This document shows, one piece after another, positions 1-12,361 of a DNA stretch of 64,000 bases. The stretch is from assembly GCF_003349955.1 (NCBI RefSeq), contig NZ_QLKQ01000032.1:1-64000 (forward strand). Reading direction: 5' to 3'. Numbering within the stretch: position 1 is the stretch's first letter; every line of letters begins with the position of its first letter. A program made the translations under genes and the position numbers. The notes beneath the pieces were generated by a model that did not search any database, was not told the DNA's origin, and saw only the letters and a list, made by a program, of their open reading frames with translations. This stretch comes from Azospirillum brasilense (GTDB lineage: Bacteria > Pseudomonadota > Alphaproteobacteria > Azospirillales > Azospirillaceae).

Positions 1-95
1 AAACTGACCTTGCGCTCTGAAGCACAACGTCAATAGTCTCGTCAGACAGGACCTAGTGCCGTTTCACTAAAGTGACAGTTTGGTTCCGTGAGACC
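1..95. other. Left edge, no gene seen
   Basis: These 95 bases lie downstream of the parB stop. No coding region is supported. The only visible structure is a short inverted repeat, TCACT-aa-AGTGA, at 64-75. It is too short and has no T-run, so it cannot be called a terminator. Confidence 0.5.
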
Positions 96-1013
96 CTACT
101 CGCCACCGAGGCGCCTCAGCACGTCGTCGAGCTGGTCCAGCGTCTGGTAATGGATGGTGATGGAGCCGCCCTTGCCCTGGGGTGTGATGGCGACCTTCAA
201 CCCAATGCGGGCGGAGATCTCCTCCTCCAGGTTCACCAGATCGACGTCCTTGAGCGTCGGATCGGTGGCGGCGCCGCCCCGCCCTCCGCCGGCCTTCTTG
301 GCCTTGACCGGCGCGCTGCCGCGCATCAGGTCCTCGGTCTGGCGGACGTTCAGGCCGCGCTTGACCACCTCGCGCGCCACCGACACCGGGTCGGCGGAGG
401 TGAGCAGGGCGCGGGCGTGGCCGGCGCTGAGCGCCCCGTCCTGCACCATGCCCTTGACCGGGTCGGGCAGGGCGAGCAGACGCATCATGTTGGCGACGTG
501 GCTGCGGCTCTTGCCAACCGAGCGCGCCAGATCCTCCTGCGTGTGCTCGAACTCCTCCATCAGCCGCTTGTAGCCCTCGGCCTCTTCGAGCGGCGTCAGA
601 TCCTGGCGCTGAATGTTCTCGATCAGCGCGATTTCCAGCGCTTCGCGATCCGACAGCTCGCGGATGACGACCGGCACCTCGTGCAGGCCGGCGATCTGGG
701 CAGCGCGCCAGCGACGCTCGCCGGCAATCAGCTCGTAAGAGTTGGTCGTCTCCGAATCCCGGCGAACGAGCAGGGGCTGAAGGATGCCCTTGTCGCGGAT
801 CGACTCGACCAGCCCCTGCAGCGCCTCGTCGTCGAAGGTGCGGCGCGGCTGGTACTTGCCGGGATGGATGAACTCAATGGGCACCTGCTTGGACTGGCGC
901 ACCTTGTCGAGCGCGGAGTAGTCCTCGGCCGCCTCGCCGAACAGGGCGGACAGGCCACGGCCCAGGCTGGCGCGGCGGGCACCGCCGTCCGAACGTTTGG
1001 TATCCTCCATCAC
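96..1013 (-). CDS. parB: Chromosome-partitioning protein ParB
   Basis: ParB is the centromere-binding CTPase that loads at parS and spreads as a DNA clamp to segregate the origin. The 305-residue product has the family layout. A basic N-terminus (RRASLGRGLSALFG) is followed by the CTP-binding motif GERRWRA at about residues 98-104, the ENIQRQDLT motif at 132-140, a helix-turn-helix at about 158-180, and a C-terminal dimerisation domain. Its start overlaps the parA stop: GTG at 1013 or ATG at 1010, with the parA TGA at 1012-1010. The two genes therefore form a translationally coupled parAB operon. Three canonical parS cores lie within 12 kb (2413, 4395, 11808), which supports a chromosomal rather than plasmid ParB. 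Confidence 0.97.
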   Translation of the reverse strand: MMEDTKRSDGGARRASLGRGLSALFGEAAEDYSALDKVRQSKQVPIEFIHPGKYQPRRTFDDEALQGLVESIRDKGILQPLLVRRDSETTNSYELIAGERRWRAAQIAGLHEVPVVIRELSDREALEIALIENIQRQDLTPLEEAEGYKRLMEEFEHTQEDLARSVGKSRSHVANMMRLLALPDPVKGMVQDGALSAGHARALLTSADPVSVAREVVKRGLNVRQTEDLMRGSAPVKAKKAGGGRGGAATDPTLKDVDLVNLEEEISARIGLKVAITPQGKGGSITIHYQTLDQLDDVLRRLGGE

Positions 1014-1804
1014 GCGCTCAGCCTCTTCTCACGGCGCAGCACCTCGCCCGCCAGATGGATGTATGCCTGCGACCCGGGGCAGCGCATGTCGTAGATCAGC
1101 ACCGGCTTGCCGTGGGACGGCGCCTCCGAGACCTTCACGTTCCGCGGGATGACGGTGTCGTAGACCTTCTCTCCGAAGAAGCCGCGCACGTCGGCGGCCA
1201 CCATGTCGGACAGGTTGTTGCGCTTGTCGAACATGGTCAGCACGACGCCATGGATGTCCAGATCGGGGTTGAAGGCGCGCTTCACCCGCTCGATGGTGCG
1301 GACAAGGTGACTGAGGCCCTCCAGCGCGTAGAACTCGCACTGCAGCGGCACCATCACGGCGTGGGACGCGACCAGCGCGTTCAGCGTCAGCAGGCCGAGC
1401 GCCGGCGGGCAGTCGATCAGCACGTAGTCGTATTCCAACGCGCTCTTGTCGACCGCCTCGCGCAGCCGGAACTCGCGCCGCTCGGAGGTGACCAGCTCGA
1501 CCTCGGCGCCGGACAGATCGACGGAGGAGGTGATGATCGACAGGTTCGGCACCGTCGACACCGTCGCGGCGTCCTCCAGCGGCATGCCGTCGAACAGCAC
1601 GTCGTAGATGCCGACACGACGCTCGGCGCGCGGGATGCCGAGGCCGGTGGAGGCGTTGCCCTGGGGATCGAGATCGATCACCAGGACGCGCTTGCCGATG
1701 GCGGCCAGAGCGGTTGCCAGATTGATGGTGGTCGTGGTCTTGCCCACGCCGCCTTTCTGATTGGCAATCGATATGACGCGAGCGGAAGGAAAAGCGGAGG
1801 GCAT
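1010..1804 (-). CDS. parA: Chromosome-partitioning ATPase ParA (Soj)
   Basis: This deviant Walker ATPase acts with ParB to move origins. The N-terminus carries ISIANQKGGVGKTTT, with the signature lysine K17 and the P-loop lysine K22, and then DLDPQGNAS and a VLIDCPPAL Walker B. The product is 264 residues from ATG 1804. The reading frame stays open to 1873, but the extra residues are not family-like. ATG 1804 puts the Walker motif at the usual distance from the N-terminus. The gene lies 49 bases after rsmG and overlaps parB, continuing the mnmG-rsmG-parA-parB order common in alphaproteobacteria. Confidence 0.96.
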   Translation of the reverse strand: MPSAFPSARVISIANQKGGVGKTTTTINLATALAAIGKRVLVIDLDPQGNASTGLGIPRAERRVGIYDVLFDGMPLEDAATVSTVPNLSIITSSVDLSGAEVELVTSERREFRLREAVDKSALEYDYVLIDCPPALGLLTLNALVASHAVMVPLQCEFYALEGLSHLVRTIERVKRAFNPDLDIHGVVLTMFDKRNNLSDMVAADVRGFFGEKVYDTVIPRNVKVSEAPSHGKPVLIYDMRCPGSQAYIHLAGEVLRREKRLSA

Positions 1805-1853
1805 GTCAGCCTCGCGGGAAGCGTCGGAGCGGGAATGCATCAGGGTCGCGGTC

Positions 1854-2468
1854 TTAGACACGGGCGATACCACTCACACGCAGGATGGTTCCGGTGGGGT
1901 CGGTGCGGCTGTCGAAGCGCTCGACCCGCATCTTCCAATATTTGGTGGTATCGGTCAATTCGTCCGCCACATTTTGCCCCTTGGGAAACAGTGCCGCACC
2001 CCGGTCCTGGACAAAGGGATGGGCCCAGCTCAGCAGGTCGTTCAGCGGCGCGAGAGCGCGGGCCGTCACCACGTCGGCGGCGATCGGCGGCACCGCCTCG
2101 ATCCGCTTGTTGTGCACGGTGACCGACGCTCCGGCGACCCGCGCCGCCTCGCGCAGGAAGGCGCATTTGCGGGAGTCGCTTTCCACCAGATGCACCTCCG
2201 GCACGCCCAGGATGGCGAGGACGAGGCCGGGGAAGCCGGCCCCGCTGCCGAGATCGACCAGCACCCGAGTGCCGTCGGGCAGCAGCGGGAACAGCTGGGC
2301 GGAGTCGAGGAAGTGGCGGCGCCAGGCGTCGGGCAGAGTGGAGGGGCCGACGAGGTTGATCTTCGGCTGCCACTTGCGCAGCGTTGCCTCGTAGGCGGCA
2401 AGGCGGTCCAGCGTTTCACGTGAAACACCGGTCTCCGCCTGGAAGGCCGCGGCATCGAACAGGCTCAT
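1854..2468 (-). CDS. rsmG: 16S rRNA (guanine-527-N7) methyltransferase RsmG
   Basis: RsmG (GidB) uses SAM to methylate G527 of 16S rRNA. The 204-residue protein has the SAM-binding motif VDLGSGAGFPG at about 71-81 and an NLVG motif at 38-41. The start codon overlaps the mnmG stop by one base (TGATG). Near the N-terminus the peptide VSRET (about residues 15-19) is encoded by the parS core at 2413-2426, so the centromere site is embedded in the coding sequence. Confidence 0.96.
   Translation of the reverse strand: MSLFDAAAFQAETGVSRETLDRLAAYEATLRKWQPKINLVGPSTLPDAWRRHFLDSAQLFPLLPDGTRVLVDLGSGAGFPGLVLAILGVPEVHLVESDSRKCAFLREAARVAGASVTVHNKRIEAVPPIAADVVTARALAPLNDLLSWAHPFVQDRGAALFPKGQNVADELTDTTKYWKMRVERFDSRTDPTGTILRVSGIARV
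2413..2426. other. parS: parS site inside rsmG
   Basis: The sequence GTTTCACGTGAAAC is a perfect 14-base palindrome. The flanking bases give 15 of 16 matches to the consensus TGTTTCACGTGAAACA. It lies 1.4 kb from parB and is the expected ParB loading site. It is read in rsmG as VSRET. Confidence 0.93.
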
Positions 2469-4336
2469 CAGACGGCCACCTTCATATCGCGCCGTTTCAC
2501 GTGGCGGAGCAGGGCGACCAGCGCCGCCGGGGTCATGCCGGGAATGCGGGCCGCCGCGCCCAGGGTCGCCGGACGGGCTTGCCGCAGCTTCTGCCGAATT
2601 TCCGCTGACAGGCTGCCGATGCTGTCGGGGTCCAGATCATCGGGAAGCTCAAGCGCCTCGTCCTTGCGGAAGGCACGGATGTCAGCCTCCTGCCGGTCGA
2701 GATAGCCGGCGTATTTGCCGTCGATCTCCAGCTGCTCGACAACATCGGCGGGGATCGCCGCCAGCTCCGGCCACAGCCGGGCGAGGGTGGCGAGGTCGAG
2801 GTCCGGGTAGCGCAGCAGATCGGCGGCGGTCCGGCGCACCCCGTCCTGGTTGACCGCTATGCCCTGCCGCTGCAGCTCCGCCGGGGTGGCCTGGAGGGCG
2901 CGCACCAGAGCGCGACCGGCGGACAGCGCCTCGGCCTTCGCCGTGAAGGCGTCGCGCCGCGCCGACCCGACGCAACCAATCGCCAGCCCCTTCGCCGTCA
3001 GCCGCTGGTCGGCGTTGTCGGCGCGTAGGATCAGCCGATACTCGGCACGCGAGGTGAACATGCGGTAGGGCTCGTTGGTGCCCCGGGTGATCAGGTCATC
3101 GACCAGAACCCCGATGTAGGCGTCGGCGCGGTCGAGCACGAAGCCCTCCGCCGAGCCGCCGGCCAGCAGGGCGGCGTTGATGCCGGCCATCAGGCCCTGC
3201 GCCGCCGCTTCCTCGTAGCCGGTGGTGCCGTTGATCTGACCGGCGAAGAACAGGCCGGGGGCCCGGCGGGTCTCCAGCGTCGGCTTCAGCTCACGCGGGT
3301 CCACGAAGTCGTACTCAATGGCGTAGCCGGGGCGGATCATCACCGCGCGTTCCAGCCCCGGCATCGTCTTCAGGAAGCCGAGCTGGACGTCGCGCGGCAG
3401 GGAGGTCGAGATGCCGTTCGGATAGACCGTGTCGTCGTCCAACCCCTCCGGCTCCAGGAAGATCTGGTGGCGCTCCTTGTCGGCGAAGCGGACGACCTTG
3501 TCTTCGATGGACGGGCAGTAGCGCGGGCCGGTGCTCTGGATCTGGCCGGAATACATCGGCGCGCGGTGGAGGTTGCCGCGAATCAGCGCGTGCATCTCCA
3601 GCGTCGTCCAGGTGATCGCGCAGTCGATCTGCGGCGTGTCGATACGGTCGGTCAGGTAGGAGAAGGGCGGGGGCGGCGTGTCGCCCGGCTGCTTCTCCAG
3701 AGCGGCCCAATCGATGGTCTTGCCGTCGAGACGCGGCGGGGTGCCGGTCTTCAGCCGGCCGAGCGGAAAGCCGAGACGCGCCAACGTGTCGGACAGGCCG
3801 ATGGACGGCGCCTCGCCGACGCGACCCGCCGGGGTGGTTTCCTCACCGATGTGGATCAGGCCGCGCAGGAAGGTGCCGGTGGTCAGCACCACGCTTCCCG
3901 CCGCGAGGGTCTCGCCGGAACCGGTCACCACGCCGGTGACCCGCCCATCCTCGCCAATGGTAAGGTCCTCGGCGCCACCGGCCTCGATGGACAGGTTCGC
4001 TTGTTCCGCGAGGATCGCCTGCACAGCCTGCCGGTAGAGCTTGCGGTCGGCCTGGGCGCGCGGGCCGCGGACGGCCGGTCCCTTGCTGCGGTTCAGGATG
4101 CGGAATTGGATGCCGCCGCGGTCGATGGCGCGGGCCATGACGCCGTCGAGCGCGTCGATCTCGCGCACCAGATGCCCTTTCGCCAACCCGCCGATGGCCG
4201 GGTTGCAGGACATCTCACCGATGGTGTCCAGCTTGTGGGTGAGCAGCAGGGTGCGCGCACCCATGCGCGCCGCGGCGGCGGCAGCCTCGCAACCGGCGTG
4301 GCCTCCGCCGACAACAATGACGTCGAACGTTCGCAT
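2468..4336 (-). CDS. mnmG: tRNA uridine-5-carboxymethylaminomethyl modification enzyme MnmG
   Basis: MnmG (GidA) is the FAD enzyme that works with MnmE to modify U34 of certain tRNAs. The 622-residue length is normal. The N-terminus has the FAD-binding [10 protein letters not shown] at about 10-19, then SCNPAIGG. The middle has the GTPPRLD and [11 protein letters not shown] motifs, and the C-terminus has the YAGYLDRQ motif. It lies 110 bases after mnmE, and that gap contains the perfect parS site. The stop overlaps the rsmG start. Confidence 0.97.
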   Translation of the reverse strand: MRTFDVIVVGGGHAGCEAAAAAARMGARTLLLTHKLDTIGEMSCNPAIGGLAKGHLVREIDALDGVMARAIDRGGIQFRILNRSKGPAVRGPRAQADRKLYRQAVQAILAEQANLSIEAGGAEDLTIGEDGRVTGVVTGSGETLAAGSVVLTTGTFLRGLIHIGEETTPAGRVGEAPSIGLSDTLARLGFPLGRLKTGTPPRLDGKTIDWAALEKQPGDTPPPPFSYLTDRIDTPQIDCAITWTTLEMHALIRGNLHRAPMYSGQIQSTGPRYCPSIEDKVVRFADKERHQIFLEPEGLDDDTVYPNGISTSLPRDVQLGFLKTMPGLERAVMIRPGYAIEYDFVDPRELKPTLETRRAPGLFFAGQINGTTGYEEAAAQGLMAGINAALLAGGSAEGFVLDRADAYIGVLVDDLITRGTNEPYRMFTSRAEYRLILRADNADQRLTAKGLAIGCVGSARRDAFTAKAEALSAGRALVRALQATPAELQRQGIAVNQDGVRRTAADLLRYPDLDLATLARLWPELAAIPADVVEQLEIDGKYAGYLDRQEADIRAFRKDEALELPDDLDPDSIGSLSAEIRQKLRQARPATLGAAARIPGMTPAALVALLRHVKRRDMKVAV

Positions 4337-4394
4337 GGCCGGACCATAGCCGAGTCAGCGCCGGACGCCAAGCGCCGCGACGCAGCACGGCCGG

Positions 4395-4410
4395 TGTTTC
4401 ACGTGAAACA
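4395..4410. other. parS: Perfect parS site between mnmE and mnmG
   Basis: TGTTTCACGTGAAACA matches the 16-base parS consensus at every position. It is the only intergenic full-consensus site in the window and the strongest candidate for primary ParB nucleation. Confidence 0.96.
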
Positions 4411-4446
4411 GGGGGACGCGGCACGTTTGTCACGCCCCCGCTTGGC

Positions 4447-5793
<1,347 letters not shown>

Positions 5794-5812
5794 CGTGCCG
5801 GTTCCGGAACGA

Positions 5813-6172
5813 TCAGCCGACCTGTTCCGGCAGCAATTCTTTTTGTTCCGGCTTCAGCATGAGCCGCTCGACACGGCCGCCACCGATCAGATGCGTCTCC
5901 AGGATCGCGTCCACGTCGGCGAAGGAATGGTAGGTGTACCAGATGCCCTCCGGATAGACGACCAGCACCGGACCCAACTCGCACCGGTCCAGGCAGCCGG
6001 CGGCGTTGATGCGCACACGGCCGTCCAGACCCAGCTCGCGGGCGCGCGCCTTCATATAGTCGCGGAGCTTTTCGGACCCCCGGGCGGCGCAGGAGCCGCG
6101 CTTGTTGCCGTCGGGGCGGCGGTTGGTGCAGGAGAAAACATGGGCTTCGAAATAGGGCTTCGGATCGGTCAC
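5813..6172 (-). CDS. Thioredoxin-like [2Fe-2S] ferredoxin domain protein
   Basis: This small protein (119 residues) resembles the thioredoxin-fold [2Fe-2S] ferredoxins found as NuoE-like domains. Four cysteines are spaced as in that family: HVFSCTNRR and GSCAARG near the N-terminus, then AAGCLDRCELGP. The start is GTG at 6172, overlapping the TGA of the upstream gene by four bases (GTGA), so the two are coupled. The electron-transfer partner is unknown. The frame stays open far upstream (to 8482) only because it is antisense to a GC-rich gene. The GTG start and family alignment set the real boundary. Confidence 0.85.
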   Translation of the reverse strand: MTDPKPYFEAHVFSCTNRRPDGNKRGSCAARGSEKLRDYMKARARELGLDGRVRINAAGCLDRCELGPVLVVYPEGIWYTYHSFADVDAILETHLIGGGRVERLMLKPEQKELLPEQVG

Positions 6173-6420
6173 TTGCGTCCATCCTGTCCCATGGCGGCGG
6201 CCATCTGGGACCAAAACATTTTCTGAAGCTGCTCCATGCCCTGAATTCCCGCCGGCAGCCACGTCTTCATCATCGTCTCCGGGTCCATGGCGAGCAGGGA
6301 GGCCTGCATGCGGTCCTGGATCTCCTGCATCATGGCGTCCTGCATGGGCTTCACGTCGGGAAGACCCAGGAAGTGGCGCGCCTCCTCGGGTGTGCAGTCG
6401 ATGTCGATGGTGATCTTCAT
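6169..6420 (-). CDS. DUF6489-family small protein
   Basis: This 83-residue protein begins MKITIDIDCTPEEARHFLGL, which looks like the DUF6489 family of alphaproteobacteria. Function is unknown. The protein is acidic and then helical, with a methionine-rich tail (WLPAGIQGMEQLQKMFWSQM). It is read just before the [2Fe-2S] protein with a four-base overlap, so the pair is probably one operon. ATG 6420 was chosen over an open upstream extension because conserved-looking sequence begins there. Confidence 0.75.
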   Translation of the reverse strand: MKITIDIDCTPEEARHFLGLPDVKPMQDAMMQEIQDRMQASLLAMDPETMMKTWLPAGIQGMEQLQKMFWSQMAAAMGQDGRK

Positions 6421-6574
6421 GGCCCCATTCCCTTGGAAGGCGCGCGGTGCGCGGGAAATTAAGGGTTGAGCGCCGCTTCGGCTCATGCCCCACTATACAG
6501 ATAGGAAGCCCTGGCGCAACGGCACCGCCGCGCCAGTTTATTCCCAACCACGCCACAGACCGGAAACGCCTGCG

Positions 6575-8589
<2,015 letters not shown>

Positions 8590-8593
<4 letters not shown>

Positions 8594-9120
8594 CCGATAT
8601 GGCGCAGACCCTCAAAAACCCGGCCATCGGCAGCTTGACCGTCGACAGCCCGCTAGGCCTGCTGACCCTGACCAGCGCCGCCGGCGCCATCGTCGCGCTC
8701 GACTGGGGACGGCTGGGCGACGACCGGCCGGACCCGGTTCTGGAGGAGGCGGCGCGCCAGCTCCGCGACTATTTCGCCGGGACGCGGTTGGATTTCGACC
8801 TGCCGCTGTCCCCCCGCGGGACGGCCTTCCGGCAAAAGGTCTGGGCGGCGATGCAAGCCATTCCCTACGGCGGCGTCCTGACCTACGGCGACGTCGCGCG
8901 GCTGCTGGAGACGGCGCCGCGGGCCGTCGGCGGGGCCTGCGGGGCCAACCCGATCCCGGTGATCATCCCCTGCCACCGCATCGTCGGCGGCGGCGGGGCG
9001 CCCGGCGGCTATTCCGGCCTGGGCGGCCTGCGGACCAAGGACTGGCTGCTCCGCCACGAGCGGCGGTACCGGGTGACAGCGGAACAGGCCGGCGATACGC
9101 TGGAGCTTCAGCTTCTATAA
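8590..9120 (+). CDS. ogt: Methylated-DNA--protein-cysteine methyltransferase
   Basis: This suicide enzyme transfers alkyl groups from O6-alkylguanine to its own cysteine. The 176-residue protein has the active-site PCHR at 127-130 (acceptor C128) in [10 protein letters not shown]. It also has the upstream [12 protein letters not shown] helix-turn-helix segment and the [10 protein letters not shown] segment. It overlaps the preceding gene by four bases. A second alkyltransferase, fused to an AraC domain, lies at 48.1-49.0 kb. Confidence 0.94.
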
Positions 9121-9141
9121 GAAGGGAAGGGACCGACCACC

Positions 9142-10116
9142 ATGGTTCACGCGATCCGCATCCACGAGTACGGCGGACCCGAGGCACTGCGCTGGGACGA
9201 GATCGAGGTGGGCGACCCCGGCCCCGGTCAGGTGCGGCTGCGCCAGACGGCCGTCGGGCTGAACTACATCGACACCTATCACCGCTCCGGCGCCTACAAG
9301 CTGCCGCAGCTTCCCGCCATCATCGGGACCGAGGGCGCCGGCGTGGTCGAGGCCGTGGGGCCGGACGTGACGACGCTGAAGCCCGGCGACCGGGTGGGCT
9401 ACGCGCCGCTGATCGGCGCCTACGCCGAATCCCGCCTCGCCCCGGCCGACCGGCTGATCCCGCTGCCGAGCTGGATCGAGGACCGGCAGGCCGCCGCCAT
9501 GCTGCTCCAGGGCATGACCGCGCAATTCCTCCTGCGCTCCACCTACGCGGTGCAGCCGGGCGACACCATCCTGGTCCAGGCCGCCGCGGGCGGCGTCGGC
9601 CAGATCCTCTGCCAGTGGGCGAAGCATCTGGGCGCCACCGTGATCGGCACGGTCAGCAGCGACGAGAAGGCGGAGCTGGCCCGCGCCGCCGGCTGCGACC
9701 ATCCCATCGTCTACACGCGCGAGAACTTCGTGAACCGCGTGAAGGACCTGACGGACGGGCAGGGCGTGCCGGTGGTCTATGACGGCGTCGGCAAGACGAC
9801 CTTCATGGACAGCCTCGACTGCCTGATGCCGCGCGGCTTCATGGTGCTGTTCGGCGCGGCGTCCGGGCCGGTCCCGCCGCTGGATCTCCAGGTGCTGGCG
9901 GCCAAGGGCTCGCTCTACGTCACGCGCCCGACCCTGTTCAGCTATGTGTCCAAGCGCGACGACCTGATGGCCAGCGCCGCCGACCTGTTCGAGGTGGTGC
10001 ACACCGGCGGGGTGACCATCAACGTCGGCCAGACCTTCGCGCTGCGCGACGCGGCCGAAGCCCACCGGGCGCTGGAGTCCCGCGCCACGACCGGCTCCAC
10101 GGTGCTGCTGCCGTAA
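9142..10116 (+). CDS. qor: NADPH:quinone oxidoreductase (zinc-independent MDR family)
   Basis: This 324-residue medium-chain reductase resembles Qor. The N-terminus (AIRIHEYGGPEALRW) is followed by NYIDTYHRSG, TEGAGVV and the Rossmann motif AAAGGVGQILCQWAK. The zinc-binding cysteines and histidines of alcohol dehydrogenases are absent, as expected for quinone reductases. A Shine-Dalgarno-like GAAGGGAAGGG lies upstream of the ATG. The gene ends next to a palindromic repeat that may serve as its terminator. Confidence 0.93.
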   Translation: MVHAIRIHEYGGPEALRWDEIEVGDPGPGQVRLRQTAVGLNYIDTYHRSGAYKLPQLPAIIGTEGAGVVEAVGPDVTTLKPGDRVGYAPLIGAYAESRLAPADRLIPLPSWIEDRQAAAMLLQGMTAQFLLRSTYAVQPGDTILVQAAAGGVGQILCQWAKHLGATVIGTVSSDEKAELARAAGCDHPIVYTRENFVNRVKDLTDGQGVPVVYDGVGKTTFMDSLDCLMPRGFMVLFGAASGPVPPLDLQVLAAKGSLYVTRPTLFSYVSKRDDLMASAADLFEVVHTGGVTINVGQTFALRDAAEAHRALESRATTGSTVLLP

Positions 10117-10156
10117 AGGGAGATGGTAAGTGGTGAGGGGTCCGGCACACGGGCAT

Positions 10157-10194
10157 CCCCCTCACCCTAACCCTCTCCCCAGAGGGGAGAGGGG
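10157..10194. repeat. Palindromic repeat, half unit
   Basis: CCCTCTCCCC-aga-GGGGAGAGGG forms a perfect 10-base-pair stem (10171-10193), preceded by CCCCTCACCCTAAC. The same modules make up the longer elements at 25.4 and 33.5 kb. It sits between the convergent qor and dnaQ stops and is followed by ATTTTA, so it may act as a terminator. Confidence 0.85.
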
Positions 10195-10197
10195 ATT

Positions 10198-10875
10198 TTA
10201 CTCGCTGGCCCAGAGCGGGTTCTTCAGCTTCTTGAGAAGCTCCGCATGGGCCGCCAGCTCCTCCTCGCTCGGCGCGTGGGCGCGCGGGGCGCGGTAGGGG
10301 CGGTCGATGCGGATCGCCGAGGGACCGCCCGTTGCCGGGCCGGAGGCCAGCGCCAGACCGGCCTGACGGCCGCCGCGCAGCTCCAGATACACCTCGGCCA
10401 GAAGCTGGGCGTCGAGAAGCGCGCCGTGGTAGGTGCGGCTGGAATTGTCGACGCCGAAGCGCTTGCAGAGCGCGTCCAGGGTGGCCGGCGCGCCGGGGAA
10501 CTTCTGCCGCGCCATCAGCAGCGTGTCGATGGCCCGGTCCTTCGGCATCACCGGATAGCCGGCGATCCGCATCTCCCAGTTCAGGAAGTGCATGTCGAAG
10601 GCCGCGTTGTGGATCACTAGCGGCGCGTCGCCGATGAAGGCCACGAACTCCGCCACCACGTCGTTGAACAGCGGCTTGTCCGACAGGAACTCCGTCGTCA
10701 GCCCGTGCACCGCCACGGCGTCCGGCGGCACGTCGCGCTCCGGGTTGACGTAGCAGTGGAAGGTCTTGCCGGTGGCGACGTGGTTGTGCAGTTCGACGCA
10801 GCCGATTTCGATCAGCCGGTGCCCTTCCTCGGGCTTGAAGCCGGTCGTTTCCGTATCGAGGACGATCTCACGCAT
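10198..10875 (-). CDS. dnaQ: DNA polymerase III epsilon subunit (proofreading exonuclease)
   Basis: This is the 3'-5' exonuclease of the replicative polymerase, 225 residues. Exo I is LDTETTGF (D7, E9), Exo II lies around HNAAFDMHFLNWE, and Exo III lies around HGALLDAQLLAEVY. The C-terminal tail should bind the alpha subunit. It overlaps the end of coaE by eight bases and closes the ppsR-maf-aroE-coaE-dnaQ chain that begins at the origin. Confidence 0.96.
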   Translation of the reverse strand: MREIVLDTETTGFKPEEGHRLIEIGCVELHNHVATGKTFHCYVNPERDVPPDAVAVHGLTTEFLSDKPLFNDVVAEFVAFIGDAPLVIHNAAFDMHFLNWEMRIAGYPVMPKDRAIDTLLMARQKFPGAPATLDALCKRFGVDNSSRTYHGALLDAQLLAEVYLELRGGRQAGLALASGPATGGPSAIRIDRPYRAPRAHAPSEEELAAHAELLKKLKNPLWASE

Positions 10876-11512
10876 GAACCACCTGTCCGGGCTGGTATCC
10901 CCGCGGCGGCCATTGCCGTCCGCGGCGCCGCTTCACGTCGGCGAGGATGTTGCGCAGCGCCCGCCGGGTGGCCCGCCGTCCGTCGCCGGTGGTGACGACG
11001 TGGTCGGCGCGCCGCCGCTTCTCCGCGTCGGGCATCTGCCGGGCCAGAATAGCGGCGAACTTGTCCGGCGTCATGCCCGGCCGCGCCAGCACCCGTGACT
11101 TCTGCACGAGGAAGGGGGCGGTGACGACCACGCTGCGGTCCACCTTGCGCTCCCCGCCGGTCTCGAACAGCAGGGGGATGTCCAGCACCGCCACGCGGAC
11201 GCGGCGGCGCGCCGCCTGCTTCAGAAAGCGACGCTGTGCCGCCTGCACCGCCGGGTGGAGGATCGCCTCCAGCCGCTTCAGCGCCGCCGGGTTGCCGAAC
11301 ACCGCAGCACCCAGCGCCCGCCGGTCCACCGCACCATCCACCACGACGCCGGGGAAGGCCGCCGCGATGGCCGGCACCGCCGCGCCGTGGCGCCCCAGCA
11401 GGCCGTGCACCACGGCGTCGCTGTCGCAGACCGGCGCGCCCATGCGCTTCAGCATGCGCGCCGCCGTGCTCTTGCCCATGCCGATGGAGCCGGTCAGTCC
11501 CAAGACGATCAT
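10868..11512 (-). CDS. coaE: Dephospho-CoA kinase
   Basis: CoaE catalyses the last step of coenzyme A synthesis. The 214-residue protein starts MIVLGLTGSIGMGKST, a P-loop at about residues 7-16, and has VLDIPLLFETG in the middle. The C-terminus is rich in arginine (DVKRRRGRQWPPRG). It lies ten bases after aroE and overlaps dnaQ. Confidence 0.95.
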   Translation of the reverse strand: MIVLGLTGSIGMGKSTAARMLKRMGAPVCDSDAVVHGLLGRHGAAVPAIAAAFPGVVVDGAVDRRALGAAVFGNPAALKRLEAILHPAVQAAQRRFLKQAARRRVRVAVLDIPLLFETGGERKVDRSVVVTAPFLVQKSRVLARPGMTPDKFAAILARQMPDAEKRRRADHVVTTGDGRRATRRALRNILADVKRRRGRQWPPRGYQPGQVVHA

Positions 11513-11521
11513 CGCGCGCCC

Positions 11522-12361
11522 TCAACCCTGGAGAACGGCCGCCTTCAGCCCCTCGGTCACCTCCGGCTCCCGGCCGAACCAGGCGGCGAAGCCGGGGCGG
11601 GCCTGATGGAGCAGCATGCCGACGCCGTCCACCACCCGGTTGCCGCGCGCCTGCGCGGCGGTCAGAAGCGGGGTCATCAGGGGCGTGTAGACGATGTCGG
11701 TGACGACGGCCGAACCGGGCAGGGCGCGCAAGTCCAGCTCAAGCGGCGGTTGGCCCGCCATGCCCTGGGTCGTCGTGTTCACCACCAGAGTTGCGCCTTC
11801 GAGAAGCGTTTCACGTGAAACCCAATCGGCGGTCTCGATGGCGCCTCCAATATCCGCCGCCAGTTCGTCGGCCCGCGCCCGCGTGCGGTTGACCAGCCAG
11901 ACCCGCGGAGCACCCTCGTCGAGGAGAGAGGCGACCACGGCCCGCGCCGCGCCGCCGGCCCCGATGACCAGCGCCGGCCCGTCCGATGCCTTCCAGCCCG
12001 GGACACCGCTTCTCAGGTTCTCGATGAAACCGAAGCCATCGGTGTTGCGGCCCTCCAGCGTCCCGTCCTCGCCGACCACGATGGTGTTGACAGCACCCAT
12101 CCGCCTGGCGGTGGCGTCCAGCCGATCGACCGTGCGGTAGGCGGCCTCCTTGTGCGGCACCGTGACGTTGCAACCGCGGAAGCCGAGCGCGGGCAGGGCG
12201 CGGATGGCCTGCTCGATGCGGTCGGGCGGCACCGCCAGCGGCACATAGGCGCCGTCGATGCCGTATTGGTCCAGCCAATAGCCGTGCAGCCGGGGCGAGC
12301 GCGAATGGCCGATCGGCCAGCCCATCACACCGGCCAGCTTCGCCTTGCCGCTGATCGTCAT
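11522..12361 (-). CDS. aroE: Shikimate dehydrogenase
   Basis: AroE reduces 3-dehydroshikimate with NADPH in aromatic amino acid synthesis. The 279-residue protein has GWPIGHSRSP near residues 14-23, the catalytic lysine in NVTVPHK (K71), and a Rossmann GAGGAARAV. The start overlaps the maf stop (ATGA). The peptide VSRET in its middle is encoded by the parS core at 11808-11821. Confidence 0.96.
   Translation of the reverse strand: MTISGKAKLAGVMGWPIGHSRSPRLHGYWLDQYGIDGAYVPLAVPPDRIEQAIRALPALGFRGCNVTVPHKEAAYRTVDRLDATARRMGAVNTIVVGEDGTLEGRNTDGFGFIENLRSGVPGWKASDGPALVIGAGGAARAVVASLLDEGAPRVWLVNRTRARADELAADIGGAIETADWVSRETLLEGATLVVNTTTQGMAGQPPLELDLRALPGSAVVTDIVYTPLMTPLLTAAQARGNRVVDGVGMLLHQARPGFAAWFGREPEVTEGLKAAVLQG
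11808..11821. other. parS: parS site inside aroE
   Basis: GTTTCACGTGAAAC, the exact 14-base parS core, lies within aroE and is read as VSRET. It matches 14 of 16 bases of the longer consensus. At 2.0 kb from the predicted origin it is the parS site closest to it. Confidence 0.9.

Noticed and set aside
2493-2508. Fourth parS at the rsmG/mnmG junction (CGTTTCACGTGGCGGA)
   Set aside because: Only the left half of the palindrome is kept, so it is listed as a weak relative and not annotated as a site.
10117-10197. Possible CRISPR or transposon end from the repeats at 10.2, 25.4 and 33.5 kb
   Set aside because: The units are not regularly spaced, have no spacers and no adjacent cas or transposase genes. 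They are dispersed palindromic repeats.
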